Source: Collinsella aerofaciens (GTDB taxonomy: Bacteria > Actinomycetota > Coriobacteriia > Coriobacteriales > Coriobacteriaceae). From it: a stretch of 64,000 nt of DNA. Positions 1 to 9,348 of the stretch are shown here, piece by piece (position 1 is the stretch's first letter; each line of letters begins with the position of its first letter). Under the pieces are notes generated by a model. The model did not search any database, had not been told where the DNA came from, and saw only the letters and a program-made list of their open reading frames with translations. The position numbers were made by a program, and so were the translations under genes. The stretch is from the NCBI RefSeq assembly GCF_028209395.1, contig NZ_JAQLDQ010000007.1, positions 11,222-75,221 of the forward strand, given 5' to 3'.

Positions 1-93
1 TTATCGTTCGCAAGCTCAAGCGGCAATAGACACGCTGCCGTCAGACGTCAAAGCCGCTACACCCGTGGCAGGTTCCTGCGTTTTATTCAAAGC

Positions 94-124
94 TTGCCGT
101 CAAGGTGCGCCGAGCCTTTACAAT
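94..124 (+). promoter_or_regulatory. Weak candidate promoter for the glycosyltransferase gene
   Basis: TTGCCG (94-99) and TACAAT (119-124) resemble -35 and -10 hexamers. The 19-base spacing is longer than the ideal 17, so this is tentative. No gene is visible in bases 1-199. Confidence 0.25.
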
Positions 125-199
125 AGGACAGTCCCAAGGACGTATTCGATAGCTTCCGCGCAGCGCTCGCCCGCCGCGCGTGAAAGGATATATTGCCCC

Positions 200-1222
200 A
201 TGCCTTCAACCCTTCCCACTCCCATCGATAAGCTCGCCATCGTTGTCGTTACGTACAAGCGCCAGGAACTCCTGGCCAACCTGTTCGACTCCATGACCGA
301 GCTCACGGCAACGCCCTGGCGCATCGTGATTGTCGATAACGAGAATTCGCGCGAGACCGAGGCCATGTGCACCGCATTCAACGAGCGCCTGGCCAGCCTG
401 TGGGGCATCGACACCGAGCAGCCCGACGCGCAGGGCGGCACCGACCGTGTCATCTACGCGCCGCAACTCGAAAACGGCGGCGGCGCGGGCGGCTTCTCCG
501 CCGGCACCAAATGCGCCTACGACCTAGGCGTCCAGTGGTTCTGGGTGATGGACGACGACGTGCTCGTCATTCCCGAGGGCATCGAGCGCCTTGCCAAGTG
601 GACCGACCGCTACGACGTCATCCAGGGCTCACGCCTAGACTTCGACGGTGGCGCGTTCTTTTGGCAGTACCAGCTGATCCTTTCGCTTGGTATCCCCAAT
701 CCCATCGCCAAGTGGGACTTGGGCCCCGAGGGCTATCGTCCTATGAACCAGTTGTGCTTTGAGGGCGGCCTGTTCTCGCGTCGCGTTGTCGACAAGATCG
801 GCCTGCCCGACGCGCGCTTCTTCATCTATGGCGACGACGCCTGCTACGGCTATGTCGCCAGCCAGCACTTCCCCGCCGCCGTGGTCGCCGACGTGGTGCT
901 CAAGCGCGCCCGCGCCGTCTCCAACTGGGACATCGCCGGCAAGCGCCAACTCAACTCCACGAGCGACACCAACCGCTACTACATCATGCGCAACCGCGGT
1001 TATCTGGCACGCTACATGCAGATCTACGGCGACTACCACCCAGTGCTGTTCCGTCTGGGCAACGCCGCGACCTTCTGCAAGGAATTCATTCGCCTGGCCG
1101 CCGTTGACAAGTGCTTTAAGACCGGCATTCCGGCGCTGCGCCGCGGCATGAAGGACGCCCGCAAGATCATCAAGGACCCCAACTGGAAGCCCATGCCGCC
1201 CATGAAGGACGCAGAACAGTAA
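200..1222 (+). CDS. Family 2 glycosyltransferase (galactofuranosyl/rhamnosyl-transferase-like)
   Basis: A 340-residue cytosolic GT-A glycosyltransferase, likely transferring a nucleotide-activated sugar during cell-surface polysaccharide synthesis. The N-terminus has the GT2 strand-loop VVTYKRQELL. The metal-binding acidic cluster is in WVMDDDVLV at about residues 115-123. Basic, aromatic C-terminal segments resemble GlfT2-like enzymes. The reading frame is open from position 65, but the ATG at 200 is preferred: GAAAGGA lies about 12 bases upstream and the conserved fold begins directly after it. The gene is convergent with the ATPase-like gene, 17 bases away. Sugar donor and acceptor cannot be read from the sequence. 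Confidence 0.85.
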   Translation: MPSTLPTPIDKLAIVVVTYKRQELLANLFDSMTELTATPWRIVIVDNENSRETEAMCTAFNERLASLWGIDTEQPDAQGGTDRVIYAPQLENGGGAGGFSAGTKCAYDLGVQWFWVMDDDVLVIPEGIERLAKWTDRYDVIQGSRLDFDGGAFFWQYQLILSLGIPNPIAKWDLGPEGYRPMNQLCFEGGLFSRRVVDKIGLPDARFFIYGDDACYGYVASQHFPAAVVADVVLKRARAVSNWDIAGKRQLNSTSDTNRYYIMRNRGYLARYMQIYGDYHPVLFRLGNAATFCKEFIRLAAVDKCFKTGIPALRRGMKDARKIIKDPNWKPMPPMKDAEQ

Positions 1223-1239
1223 AGGGCTTTCGCCCGCCG

Positions 1240-3039
1240 CTACAGTCGTTGGCACACCACGGACACACGCTGACCGTCAAAACCAAAGCCCCAACGCATG
1301 CGCCCGACGGCGGGGCGCGGCACGCGGATATCATCGATGCCGTCGCGCTCTATGTCGAGCAGCGCCTGAACCGCTAACAGTTCCAGGCCCAGGGCATCGA
1401 CGCCAGGGTCATACAACATGTTGATCGTAATGAGCGGTCGCTCATCGAGCATGCCGAGCGTGTCGGCCACGTCAAACACCCGACCGGTGGGAATCACCTG
1501 GATATCCCAGCGATCCGAGACGCCACTTCGCTTGGAGCTGGGATTGCAATAGCCGGACAGTCCAAAGCAAAGCCCCTGCAGCGCCAGATGATAGGCTGTC
1601 GGCATATCTGATTTGTCCACATCGATGCCCAGATCGCCGATAGCACAGCTCAAAGCTTGCTTTACAGCGTCCTCGTCTCCTCGACACAACCCGTCATGGA
1701 ACGAGTCGATAACTCCAACGTCCTCAACGGCGCACTCAAACCATTCCAGAATTACAAGACGGAGCGCCTGACGCACTTCGTTGTTAGGCAGGCGCAGGGA
1801 ACGAAGGCACGCGCCGTCCTCCGAATGCCCTGTCATGTCCGTCGTAAGAAATCCAGACAGATACAGCGCAGTCCAGATATCTTCGGGCTTGGCGGCATCG
1901 ACCTCCTCGGCATGCACATGCACTGGCGCCTCAATAAACCCATGCGGCTCAACCAAATCGAACAATGCGGACAGGCGCATGAGATTCCAGTCACCGACGC
2001 ATGCGCTCAGACGGTCGGCGTAACCATACAGATCCGCCCGAACGGGCGCGACGCAATCGCGCTGTGCGTAGTCCACCACGCGCTCCGGGCTCGAGCAATA
2101 AAAACCACCAAACAGATAGCCCTCGAGCCACTCACGCGCGTCATCCAGACAGCCGTTGCGACCGATGCAATCCAACAGCACTTGGACTTCGTCGTCCGAA
2201 AAACCGAACCATCGATCACACCAACTCGACAACGCTGTCGCCGACCGATAGGAAACCCCACGTTGGGACAACGCAAACTCGGCATGACCGGGGCGCTCGC
2301 CCATCAGACACGTCAATCGCAACGAGTCGCCGGCATCGGCAATGGTGTCGAACAACATTCGGCTGAGCGACTCTAGGGAATCCACGCTACCGTCGTCCTT
2401 AGCGTCCAAACGCTTTGGACATACCGCGTCGTAGTCGTCTATCAGAAGAACAACCTGCTCATCGAAAGCTGCCTGGAGCAGCTTGATAAGCACGCCAAGC
2501 GCCGCATCGATCTCCTTATCGCTGGCCACCCCACGCGCCGCCCTCTCGATAAGACGGACTTCACGTCTTGACAGATCAGGTGCGGCAAGCAGCGGCAGCA
2601 ATCGGGCGCACTCGTTCGCGACAGCGCTGCGAATAGCCGCCGCAGCATCGGCGTCGCGCCCCGCAGCGGCAGCTGAAAAGTCGAGCGTGATGACCGGATA
2701 ACTCGCGTACTCATCACGATAGCGACCGCCGCCCGCCTGCCAAATCTGGGTACCAGCGAACAGGCTTCGATCCGGCAGCCGGTGATCAGGTCGTTCCAAA
2801 TAGCACTTGAGCATCGATAAATTCATGCTCTTGCCAAAACCCTTGGGCCGACAGCAAAACGCAACAGGTGCTTCACTGTCCAATATATCGGCAATAAACA
2901 TAGTCTTATCGACGAGCAAACACCGATTGATTGCATCGGAAAAGTCGTGTGCATCAACCGGTAGAGCTGCGCTATCCGCATGATTGAGCAACCGTGCACC
3001 AAACGCATGAGTAAAACCACAATTCACCTGTTCAGACAC
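1240..3039 (-). CDS. AAA-ATPase-like protein (PF09820/DUF1703 type)
   Basis: A 599-residue protein of the AAA-ATPase_like family, usually an N-terminal P-loop domain joined to a C-terminal PD-(D/E)XK nuclease domain. The early segment INRCLLVDKTMFIADIL and the P-loop RPKGFGKSMNLSM (about residues 55-75) are typical, and VVLLIDDYDAVC is a Walker B strand. The GTG start at 3039 is chosen because AGAAGGAGAG precedes it; the frame runs 58 codons further upstream without family sequence. The nuclease tail is divergent: where the family has an E-x-K strand the protein reads PLITINMLYD, so catalysis is doubtful. Cellular role is unknown; relatives are abundant in gut anaerobes and Bacteroidetes. Confidence 0.82.
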   Translation of the reverse strand: MSEQVNCGFTHAFGARLLNHADSAALPVDAHDFSDAINRCLLVDKTMFIADILDSEAPVAFCCRPKGFGKSMNLSMLKCYLERPDHRLPDRSLFAGTQIWQAGGGRYRDEYASYPVITLDFSAAAAGRDADAAAAIRSAVANECARLLPLLAAPDLSRREVRLIERAARGVASDKEIDAALGVLIKLLQAAFDEQVVLLIDDYDAVCPKRLDAKDDGSVDSLESLSRMLFDTIADAGDSLRLTCLMGERPGHAEFALSQRGVSYRSATALSSWCDRWFGFSDDEVQVLLDCIGRNGCLDDAREWLEGYLFGGFYCSSPERVVDYAQRDCVAPVRADLYGYADRLSACVGDWNLMRLSALFDLVEPHGFIEAPVHVHAEEVDAAKPEDIWTALYLSGFLTTDMTGHSEDGACLRSLRLPNNEVRQALRLVILEWFECAVEDVGVIDSFHDGLCRGDEDAVKQALSCAIGDLGIDVDKSDMPTAYHLALQGLCFGLSGYCNPSSKRSGVSDRWDIQVIPTGRVFDVADTLGMLDERPLITINMLYDPGVDALGLELLAVQALLDIERDGIDDIRVPRPAVGRMRWGFGFDGQRVSVVCQRL

Positions 3040-3172
3040 CGTAGACTCTCCTTCTAACGCAGCACGATGCCCATTGTAGCGAGCGGGTAGAGCGCAACAA
3101 TATCGACATGCAAACGTTTCGGGCAGCGGTAGCAACAGACCCCCGAGGGGGCATAACAAATCGTTGCACAAC

Positions 3173-3206
3173 AAAAAAGGGGCCCGATGCCGCCGCACCG
3201 GACCCC
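3173..3206 (-). terminator. Rho-independent terminator of the MPKTG surface-protein gene
   Basis: Read on the minus strand, a 12-bp stem (GGGGTCCGGTGC with GCATCGGGCCCC, two wobble pairs) is followed by TTTTTT. It starts 34 bases past the stop codon. Confidence 0.88.
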
Positions 3207-3239
3207 GTCCCAAACTCTTATAGAAAACGATCTGGAAGA

Positions 3240-5060
3240 TTACTCCTCCGAGCCGTCCTCCCCAGAAGCCTTCTTCTGCTGATCGAGCTTATGCTTACCA
3301 CTTACGATAGACGTAGCGCCCAGTGTGGCCAAGCTTGCACTGGCAAGGCTCGCCATCACAATCAGATCGCCCGTCTTGGGCATGTTGCCGCCCGAAGACT
3401 TGGTAGTTGTAGTCGTCGTGGTCGTGGTGGTCACCGTTTTGGAGTCATTTTGCTCCTGGACCTGGTCATCGGTGTTGCCCTTACCGCTGTCCTCGCTCTG
3501 CTGCTTTCCGTCCTCGGTCTTGTCCTTGCTCTTGTCCTTCTCCTCAGATTCAGACTTCTTATCCTCGTCCTTCTTCTGTTCGGACTTGTCGCTCTTCTCC
3601 TCAGAGCTAGAACCCTTATCGGATTCGGTCTTCTCGGAAGCCTTGTCCTTGGAGTCGCCCTTTGCGGCTTCGATCTTTTCCGTGGAAACCTGATCAGAGT
3701 TGCCCTTGTTCTGGGTCGAGCCGTTATTGACGCCAGCCATCAGCGAAGAGCCCAGCGTAGAACCAAGCTGCTCGGAGAAAGAAGGCTTCTTGTCCGGCGA
3801 AGCAACGGGAACGTCCGGCGCCTTATTCGAGTCATCCTTGGAAGCATCGGAACCAGGGGTTGCGTCAGAGCCGGAGCCGTTGTTAGAGCCGGTGCCAACG
3901 GACGAATCGCTCGAGCCGGTGGATGAGTTAGAGGTGCCAGCGCCGGTCGAACCAGAAGCGTCGCTGTCCGTATTGCCGGCAGAGCTTGAAGACGAATCGC
4001 CCGCAGCAGAGCCGTTTGAATCGGAGCCGTTCGAGGTAGAGCCGTTGTTGGTAGTGCCACCAGCAGAGCCATCACCGTCAGCACCGGTCGAGGGCGCATC
4101 CATCCTGTCATCGTTGGCATCGTCGCTCGAGTCGTCATTCGAATCAGGCGTCGGCGAGGGCGCCGGCGTGGGCTCGGGCTGCACGGGCGTCGCAGCGGCA
4201 GCGGCCTCGTCCTCGGCGATATAAACCAAGCAGTCCTTCAGCTCGTTGCGGTAGCGGTTCTTCCAGCCCTCATGATACTGGGGCTGGCTCGAATACTTGG
4301 TCGCCACGTTATTGACCACACTGTTGGAAAGCGCCGTCACAAACTCGCGATCAGTCATACTGTTAGAAAGGTTTGCCCAACGGAAGAAGTCCCTGCAACC
4401 ACCGGTGCCGCACATGTTGGTGATGCTCCACACCATGCCCTTAACGCAATCGGCACGGCCCGAAATATCAATGCCCAGGCCACTCTTGAGCCACGCCTCG
4501 GTCACCGCATAGTACGAGTTGTACGCATAGGCATCTTGCAGAGCCGAAAACTCAGCAGGGTCGGTGTTATAAGCGCCCTGGAAGGCCTCCTGCGCAATAC
4601 GGCCCAGCTCAGTGAGCTGGCCGTTCTCGTACATGGCATTGCTCGTGTTAGAAATCTCGCTGCCGCGATCAATCGCATCCTTGAGCATGCTGTATTTCTC
4701 GGGATTGTAGTTGTAGACCTGCTTCATAAACGGAATGAGCGACCAACGACGGTCGAACTGGTAATAACCCAGCGCGTTATAGCCGTCGCCATACGAAAAG
4801 CCCTGGTTATAGTTGCCATGGCTCTCGTACTTGGTAAAGTACTTCATCTCGGGGGTCACGTTAACAAACGAAACGCCCTGGACCGACCTCAGCACGCCCG
4901 AGAAGGACTGCTGGGTGTAGAGACCCTTATCGATATCGGTGGCATCCGAGGCAACGCCCGGCGTGGGCTCCTCGGCAGCGGCGGGTGCCGGCACGGAAAC
5001 GGCGCCAAACGAAAGCGCCAGCGTCAGGCCCGCGACAATAGCAGAATGCTTGGGCTGCAT
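3240..5060 (-). CDS. Secreted MPKTG-anchored surface protein with lysozyme-like N-terminal domain
   Basis: A 606-residue exported protein. Residues 1-29 form a signal peptide ending near APAAAEE. Residues about 65-290 form a compact domain with KYESHGNYNQGFSYGDGYNA and GYYQF, reminiscent of lysozyme or transglycosylase folds in which a glutamate before S/G-G-N is catalytic; this assignment is inference. Next comes a 260-residue low-complexity linker (Ser/Gly/Asn/Asp, then Lys/Glu/Ser/Asp) and a run of about ten threonines. The C-terminus has MPKTGD, a hydrophobic span and KHKLDQQKK, which is an LPXTG-like sorting signal with a longer tail than usual. GGGAGG precedes the ATG. No sortase gene lies in the window. 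Possible roles are peptidoglycan remodelling or adhesion. Confidence 0.8.
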   Translation of the reverse strand: MQPKHSAIVAGLTLALSFGAVSVPAPAAAEEPTPGVASDATDIDKGLYTQQSFSGVLRSVQGVSFVNVTPEMKYFTKYESHGNYNQGFSYGDGYNALGYYQFDRRWSLIPFMKQVYNYNPEKYSMLKDAIDRGSEISNTSNAMYENGQLTELGRIAQEAFQGAYNTDPAEFSALQDAYAYNSYYAVTEAWLKSGLGIDISGRADCVKGMVWSITNMCGTGGCRDFFRWANLSNSMTDREFVTALSNSVVNNVATKYSSQPQYHEGWKNRYRNELKDCLVYIAEDEAAAAATPVQPEPTPAPSPTPDSNDDSSDDANDDRMDAPSTGADGDGSAGGTTNNGSTSNGSDSNGSAAGDSSSSSAGNTDSDASGSTGAGTSNSSTGSSDSSVGTGSNNGSGSDATPGSDASKDDSNKAPDVPVASPDKKPSFSEQLGSTLGSSLMAGVNNGSTQNKGNSDQVSTEKIEAAKGDSKDKASEKTESDKGSSSEEKSDKSEQKKDEDKKSESEEKDKSKDKTEDGKQQSEDSGKGNTDDQVQEQNDSKTVTTTTTTTTTTKSSGGNMPKTGDLIVMASLASASLATLGATSIVSGKHKLDQQKKASGEDGSEE

Positions 5061-5199
5061 AAGATCCTCCCTGCATTGGTGTAGTTAAAGAGCAGTTTGC
5101 AAAGATAAAAATAAGTATTGCAGCTCGCCCGTTGTTACACAACAACCCCTCGGTAAACGGCAACAACCCTCCGCGAAATCTTAAGGAATTGCGCTCAAC

Positions 5200-5631
5200 C
5201 TACAGCTTAATGTCAAAGTTAATCTCGGGGACGGCAGCAAGGTCGGCTAACGTCACGCCGTCGACGTACTTTTCGATCACGTCGTCCAGACCGCGCCAGA
5301 ACTTGACCGTGGAGCAAAGATCGCTGCGGGTACAACTGTTGTCGATGCCATCGCACGCCACCGGTGCCGTGCTGCCCTCGACGGCGCGCAGGATGTCGCC
5401 GGCACGCACCTCGGCCGGGTCCTTGGCCATCATGTAGCCGCCGCCCTTGCCGCGCACGCTCTTAAGTAGGCCCGCCTTCATGAGCGGACGAACCAGCTGT
5501 TCCAGATACTTCTGCGAAATGCGCTCGCGGTCGGCAACCTCGCGCAGAGCAATCTTGCCCTCGGCGTCACCGAGCGCCGCGATATAGATCATCAGTCGGA
5601 GGGCATAGCGGCCCTTAGAAGAAATGAGCAT
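5200..5631 (-). CDS. Rrf2/IscR-family transcriptional regulator
   Basis: A 143-residue winged-helix regulator, divergent from the suf operon and so probably its Fe-S-sensing controller. The N-terminus MLISSKGRYALRLM and the helix SQKYLEQLVRPLMKAGLLKS are typical of Rrf2 DNA-binding domains. Three cysteines at about 93, 100 and 106 (CDGIDNSCTRSDLC) match the IscR cluster-ligand region, so a bound [2Fe-2S] cluster is plausible. The ATG at 5631 follows GGGAGGGTAGG; the frame extends upstream, but those codons run through an inverted repeat. It could be a SufR-like repressor or an IscR-like dual regulator; the sequence does not decide this. Confidence 0.9.
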   Translation of the reverse strand: MLISSKGRYALRLMIYIAALGDAEGKIALREVADRERISQKYLEQLVRPLMKAGLLKSVRGKGGGYMMAKDPAEVRAGDILRAVEGSTAPVACDGIDNSCTRSDLCSTVKFWRGLDDVIEKYVDGVTLADLAAVPEINFDIKL

Positions 5632-5651
5632 ACCTACCCTCCCATCGTTAC

Positions 5652-5679
5652 TGGGACAAAACCAGGCTTGTTTGTCCCA
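5652..5679. promoter_or_regulatory. Perfect inverted repeat upstream of the Rrf2/IscR gene
   Basis: TGGGACAAA and TTTGTCCCA are perfect 9-bp arms separated by 10 bases, lying 21-48 bases upstream of the regulator start. This may be an operator or a 5'-UTR hairpin. The same half-sites recur at the end of sufU (11079-11107). Confidence 0.5.
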
Positions 5680-5743
5680 AATCCTATGCAAGCGGAACAA
5701 ACAAACCTGATTATTATGTCCCTCATCTAAAAAGTCGAGTGGA

Positions 5744-5787
5744 TTAGTCGGGTTTTCCCTTGACTAACGCCGAACCCATAGTAACTT
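5744..5787 (+). promoter_or_regulatory. suf operon promoter with overlapping operator-like repeat
   Basis: TTGACT (5760-5765) and TAACTT (5782-5787) are separated by 16 bases and lie 65 bases before the sufC start. An inverted repeat TTAGTC (5744-5749) / GACTAA (5762-5767) covers the -35 element, which suits repression by the divergent Rrf2/IscR protein. Regulator binding is inference. Confidence 0.5.
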
Positions 5788-5851
5788 TATTCCGAGAAGA
5801 TTCCTAGGGTTTAGCACACCTATGAGTACACCATATACAGAGAGGGACAGC

Positions 5852-6652
5852 ATGAGCGCAAATCCGCTGCTTTCCATCGAAGGTCTGACCGCCTCCGTGG
5901 ACGAGAAGACCATCCTCCACAACGTCAACCTCAACGTCGCCGCCGGCGAGACCCACGTGCTGATGGGCCCCAACGGCGCCGGCAAGTCCACCCTCGGCCA
6001 CCTGGTCATGGGCGACCCCGTCTACACGGTCAACGACGGACGTATCGTCTTTGACGGCCAGGACATCACCGAGCTCACCACCGACAAGCGTTCGCGCGCC
6101 GGCCTGTTTCTGAGCTTCCAGGCCCCGGTCGAGATCCCGGGCGTGCCGCTGTCGAGCTTTTTGCGCGCCAGCATCGCCGGCCGCCCCGGCCTGGAGATGA
6201 AGGGCAAGGAGTTCCGACGTCGCGTCAAGGAGCTCGCGGCCGAGCTTAACATGGATACCTCCTACCTCAACCGTGAGCTGGGCGTGGGCTTCTCGGGCGG
6301 CGAGAAAAAGAAGGTCGAGATGCTCCAGCTTCTGCTGCTGCAGCCCAAGCTCGCCATCCTAGACGAGACCGACTCCGGCCTGGACGTCGACGCGCTTTCC
6401 ACCGTCAGCCACGGCATGGACGCCTACCGCAAGAGCTGCGACGGCTCCATGCTCATCATCACGCACAACACGCGCATCCTGGAGCACTTGGATGTCGACC
6501 GCGTCCACGTTATGGTCAAGGGTCACATCGTGCGCGAGGACGACGCCTCGCTCATCCCCTGGATCGACAAGAACGGCTTTGAGACCTTCGAGCGCGAGGC
6601 CGCCGAGCAGCGCGCCCAGGCCGAGGCCGCCGCTGCCGGGCAGCAGGCGTAA
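5852..6652 (+). CDS. sufC: Fe-S cluster assembly ATPase SufC
   Basis: A 266-residue ABC-type ATPase that works with SufB and SufD to assemble Fe-S clusters in the cytosol; it is not a transporter. Walker A is GPNGAGKST, the SufC-type signature is FSGGEKKK, and Walker B is LAILDETDSGLD. The start at 5852 follows AGAGAGGGA; an in-frame ATG at 5822 lacks a ribosome site. First gene of sufC-B-D-S-U, with sufB 12 bases downstream. The C-terminus has an Ala/Glu/Gln-rich tail after about residue 250. Confidence 0.97.
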   Translation: MSANPLLSIEGLTASVDEKTILHNVNLNVAAGETHVLMGPNGAGKSTLGHLVMGDPVYTVNDGRIVFDGQDITELTTDKRSRAGLFLSFQAPVEIPGVPLSSFLRASIAGRPGLEMKGKEFRRRVKELAAELNMDTSYLNRELGVGFSGGEKKKVEMLQLLLLQPKLAILDETDSGLDVDALSTVSHGMDAYRKSCDGSMLIITHNTRILEHLDVDRVHVMVKGHIVREDDASLIPWIDKNGFETFEREAAEQRAQAEAAAAGQQA

Positions 6653-6664
6653 AGGGGCGACGCA

Positions 6665-8077
6665 ATGACCAAGAACCGCACCGAGGTCGCGGACATCGAC
6701 CGCAGCCTCTACGACTTCACCTATGGCGAGGAGGGATTCGAGCGCCTCGACGCCGGCATCACGCCCGACATCGTGCGCGAGATCAGCGCCAAGAAGGACG
6801 AACCGCAGTGGATGCTCGACCTGCGCCTCAAGTCCCTCGAGATCTTCAACCGCTTCCCCGATCCGACGTGGGGCCCCTCCATCGAGGGCCTGGACATGGA
6901 CAACATCGTCACCTACGTCAAGCCCAACACCGACCAAAAGCACGACTGGGAGTCGGTGCCCGACGACATCAAGAACACCTTTGAGCGCTTGGGCATCCCC
7001 GACGCCGAGCGCAGCTACCTGGCAGGCGTCGGCGCGCAGTACGACTCCGAGCTGGTCTACCACAACATGCAGGACACGGCGTCCAAGATGGGCATCGTCT
7101 ACTCCGGTATTGAAGAAGCCCTGCACGATCCACAGTGGGAACCGCTCATCCACGAGAAGTTTATGACGCTCATCCCGCCCACCGACCACAAGTTTGCGGC
7201 CTTGCACGGCGCCGTATGGTCGGGCGGCTCGTTTGTCTACGTGCCCAAGGGCACCAAGTTGGACTTCCCGCTGCAGAGCTACTTCCGCCTTAACGCCAAG
7301 GGCGCCGGCCAGTTTGAGCACACGCTCATCATCGTCGAGGACGATGCCGACCTGCACTTCATTGAGGGTTGCTCAGCGCCCAAGTACAACGTGGCCAACC
7401 TCCACGCCGGCGCCGTCGAGCTCTTTGTGGGCAAGCGTGCACATCTGCGCTACTCGACCATCGAGAACTGGTCCAAGAATATGTACAACCTCAACACCAA
7501 GCGTGCGCGCGTGGACGAGGACGGCGATATCGAGTGGATCAGCGGTTCCTTCGGCAGCCACGTGGGCTACCTCTACCCCATGAGCGTGCTCAACGGCCGC
7601 CGCGCCCGCTCGAGCTTTACCGGCATCACCTTTGCCGGCGCCGGCCAGAACCTGGATACCGGCTGCAAGGTCGTGCTCAACGCGCCCGATACCTCGGCAA
7701 CCGTCGAGACCAAAGGTATCTCCAAGAGCGGCGGCATTCAGACCTTCCGCAGCTCTATCGTGGCCACGCCCAAGGCAGAGGGTTCCAAGGCAACCGTGAG
7801 CTGCCAGTCGCTCATGCTCGATGACCAGAGCCGCTCCGACACCATCCCCGCCATGGACATCCGCGCCAAGAACGTCGACATCGGCCACGAGGCCACCATC
7901 GGCCGCATCGGCGACGACAAGGTGTTCTACCTGATGAGCCGCGGCATCTCGGAGGAAGAGGCCCGCACCATGATCGTCAACGGCTTTGCTAACCCGGTCT
8001 CCAAGGAGCTGCCGCTGGAGTACGCCGTCGAGATGAACAACCTGATCAAGCTCGAGATGGAAGGAGCGATCGGATAA
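6665..8077 (+). CDS. sufB: Fe-S cluster assembly scaffold protein SufB
   Basis: A 470-residue scaffold component of the SufBCD complex, on which nascent clusters are built. The family core is clear: KGTKLDFPLQSYFRLN, the beta-helix segment with EGCSAPKYNVANLHAG, and GHEATIGRIGDDKVFYLMSR near the end. The conserved cysteine sits in EGCSAP. Length matches the family (about 465-480). The ribosome site is AGGGGCGACG. The stop TAA shares one base with the sufD ATG, indicating translational coupling. Confidence 0.97.
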   Translation: MTKNRTEVADIDRSLYDFTYGEEGFERLDAGITPDIVREISAKKDEPQWMLDLRLKSLEIFNRFPDPTWGPSIEGLDMDNIVTYVKPNTDQKHDWESVPDDIKNTFERLGIPDAERSYLAGVGAQYDSELVYHNMQDTASKMGIVYSGIEEALHDPQWEPLIHEKFMTLIPPTDHKFAALHGAVWSGGSFVYVPKGTKLDFPLQSYFRLNAKGAGQFEHTLIIVEDDADLHFIEGCSAPKYNVANLHAGAVELFVGKRAHLRYSTIENWSKNMYNLNTKRARVDEDGDIEWISGSFGSHVGYLYPMSVLNGRRARSSFTGITFAGAGQNLDTGCKVVLNAPDTSATVETKGISKSGGIQTFRSSIVATPKAEGSKATVSCQSLMLDDQSRSDTIPAMDIRAKNVDIGHEATIGRIGDDKVFYLMSRGISEEEARTMIVNGFANPVSKELPLEYAVEMNNLIKLEMEGAIG

Positions 8078-9348
8078 TGAAACAGGAAACCAACGCCGCT
8101 GCTACCACGCTCGAGCAGGTCAACGCGATGCCCGCAGCAACCTGGGGCTGGTTGAAAATGAATCAGACCAAGCTCGAGCTCTCTGACGAGCTTGCCGCCG
8201 CTCCCGCGGAGGCCGTTGAGGTCGAAGGCTTGGGCGAGCAGTTTTCCGGCGCTGCCGACGCGTTTGGCACCGCCATGAACGCCATGGCCGAGCGCTTCCC
8301 CGAGCGCCGCGCCTCCGCCCCCGGTGATGCCGCCGACCGCGCCCGCATCACGCCCGAGACCGAGCTCGACGTGCCCGCCACCTCCGTCTACCAGGCCGGC
8401 GCCATCAAGCTCGAGGAGGAGCTCTCCCCTGCTGAAGCCTTCGAAACCGGCTTGGGCGAGGCTGCCTACGCCTACTTGGCCGAGCACGCTACCAAGCGCA
8501 TCGTCATCGATGTGCCCGCATACCAGCACGCCACGGTTACCGTGCGTGTGAGCGGTGTCGATGCCGCCGCGGCCATCGCCGCCATCGACATCGTCGCTCG
8601 CCCGCAGGCAACGCTCGACCTGCATATTGCCCTAGACTCTCCTGTTACCGGCGAGGGTGTCGTGGGCTCCGTGCTACGCGTGTGCGCCCACGAGTACGCC
8701 ACCGTCAACGTGACCTGCACGCAGACACTCGACGACAGCTGGATCGCACTCGACGACACCGGCCTGTTCCTGGACGAGGGCGCGCGCGTCAACGTGCAGC
8801 ACACCGTCCTGGGTGCCGGCGCCAGCGCCACCGGCCTTGCCGGCGACCTGCTGGGCGACACCGCCAAGGTGACCATCGATACCGATTACCTGGGCGCCCG
8901 CGAGCAGGTGCGCGACTTTAACTACGAGCTGCGCCACCGCGGTCGCAAGACCGAGTGCGAGATCGACGCCAACGGCGTGCTGACCGGCACGTCCAAGAAG
9001 GTCTACCGTGGCACCATCGACCTCGTGCACGGCTGCAAGGGTGCAACCGGCACCGAACGCGAGACGGTGCTTTTGGCCAACAAGGGCGTCGACAACAAGA
9101 CCGTTCCCGTCATTCTCTGTGACGAGGACGACGTCGCCGGCAACCACGGCGCCACCATCGGTCACGTCCGCGACGAGCAGCTGTTCTACCTCGCCTGCCG
9201 TGGCCTTGACCAAAACGCCGCCGAGGACCTGTTCATCCGCGCCAAGCTGGAGGACGCCGCGCTTTCCGCCACCGACGAGCGCACCCGCGCCGCCGTCGTC
9301 CGCCTAGGCAACAACCTGATCGACAACTTTGAAGAGGAGCTCGCATGA
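8077..9348 (+). CDS. sufD: Fe-S cluster assembly protein SufD
   Basis: A 423-residue SufD homologue. The C-terminal half carries the shared SufB/SufD beta-helix: FNYELRHRGRKTECEIDANG and GNHGATIGHVRDEQLFYLACR, the latter with the conserved histidine region. The N-terminal 150 residues are Ala/Glu-rich and divergent, as is common in SufD. It forms the heterodimeric partner of SufB within SufBC2D. Its ATG overlaps the sufB stop and its TGA overlaps the sufS ATG by four bases. Confidence 0.94.
   Translation: MKQETNAAATTLEQVNAMPAATWGWLKMNQTKLELSDELAAAPAEAVEVEGLGEQFSGAADAFGTAMNAMAERFPERRASAPGDAADRARITPETELDVPATSVYQAGAIKLEEELSPAEAFETGLGEAAYAYLAEHATKRIVIDVPAYQHATVTVRVSGVDAAAAIAAIDIVARPQATLDLHIALDSPVTGEGVVGSVLRVCAHEYATVNVTCTQTLDDSWIALDDTGLFLDEGARVNVQHTVLGAGASATGLAGDLLGDTAKVTIDTDYLGAREQVRDFNYELRHRGRKTECEIDANGVLTGTSKKVYRGTIDLVHGCKGATGTERETVLLANKGVDNKTVPVILCDEDDVAGNHGATIGHVRDEQLFYLACRGLDQNAAEDLFIRAKLEDAALSATDERTRAAVVRLGNNLIDNFEEELA

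Noticed and set aside
3108-3926. Long Leu/Arg-rich plus-strand frame opposite the MPKTG gene
   Set aside because: It is antisense to a low-complexity Ser/Asp/Lys region that yields open frames by composition; no ribosome site or family sequence.
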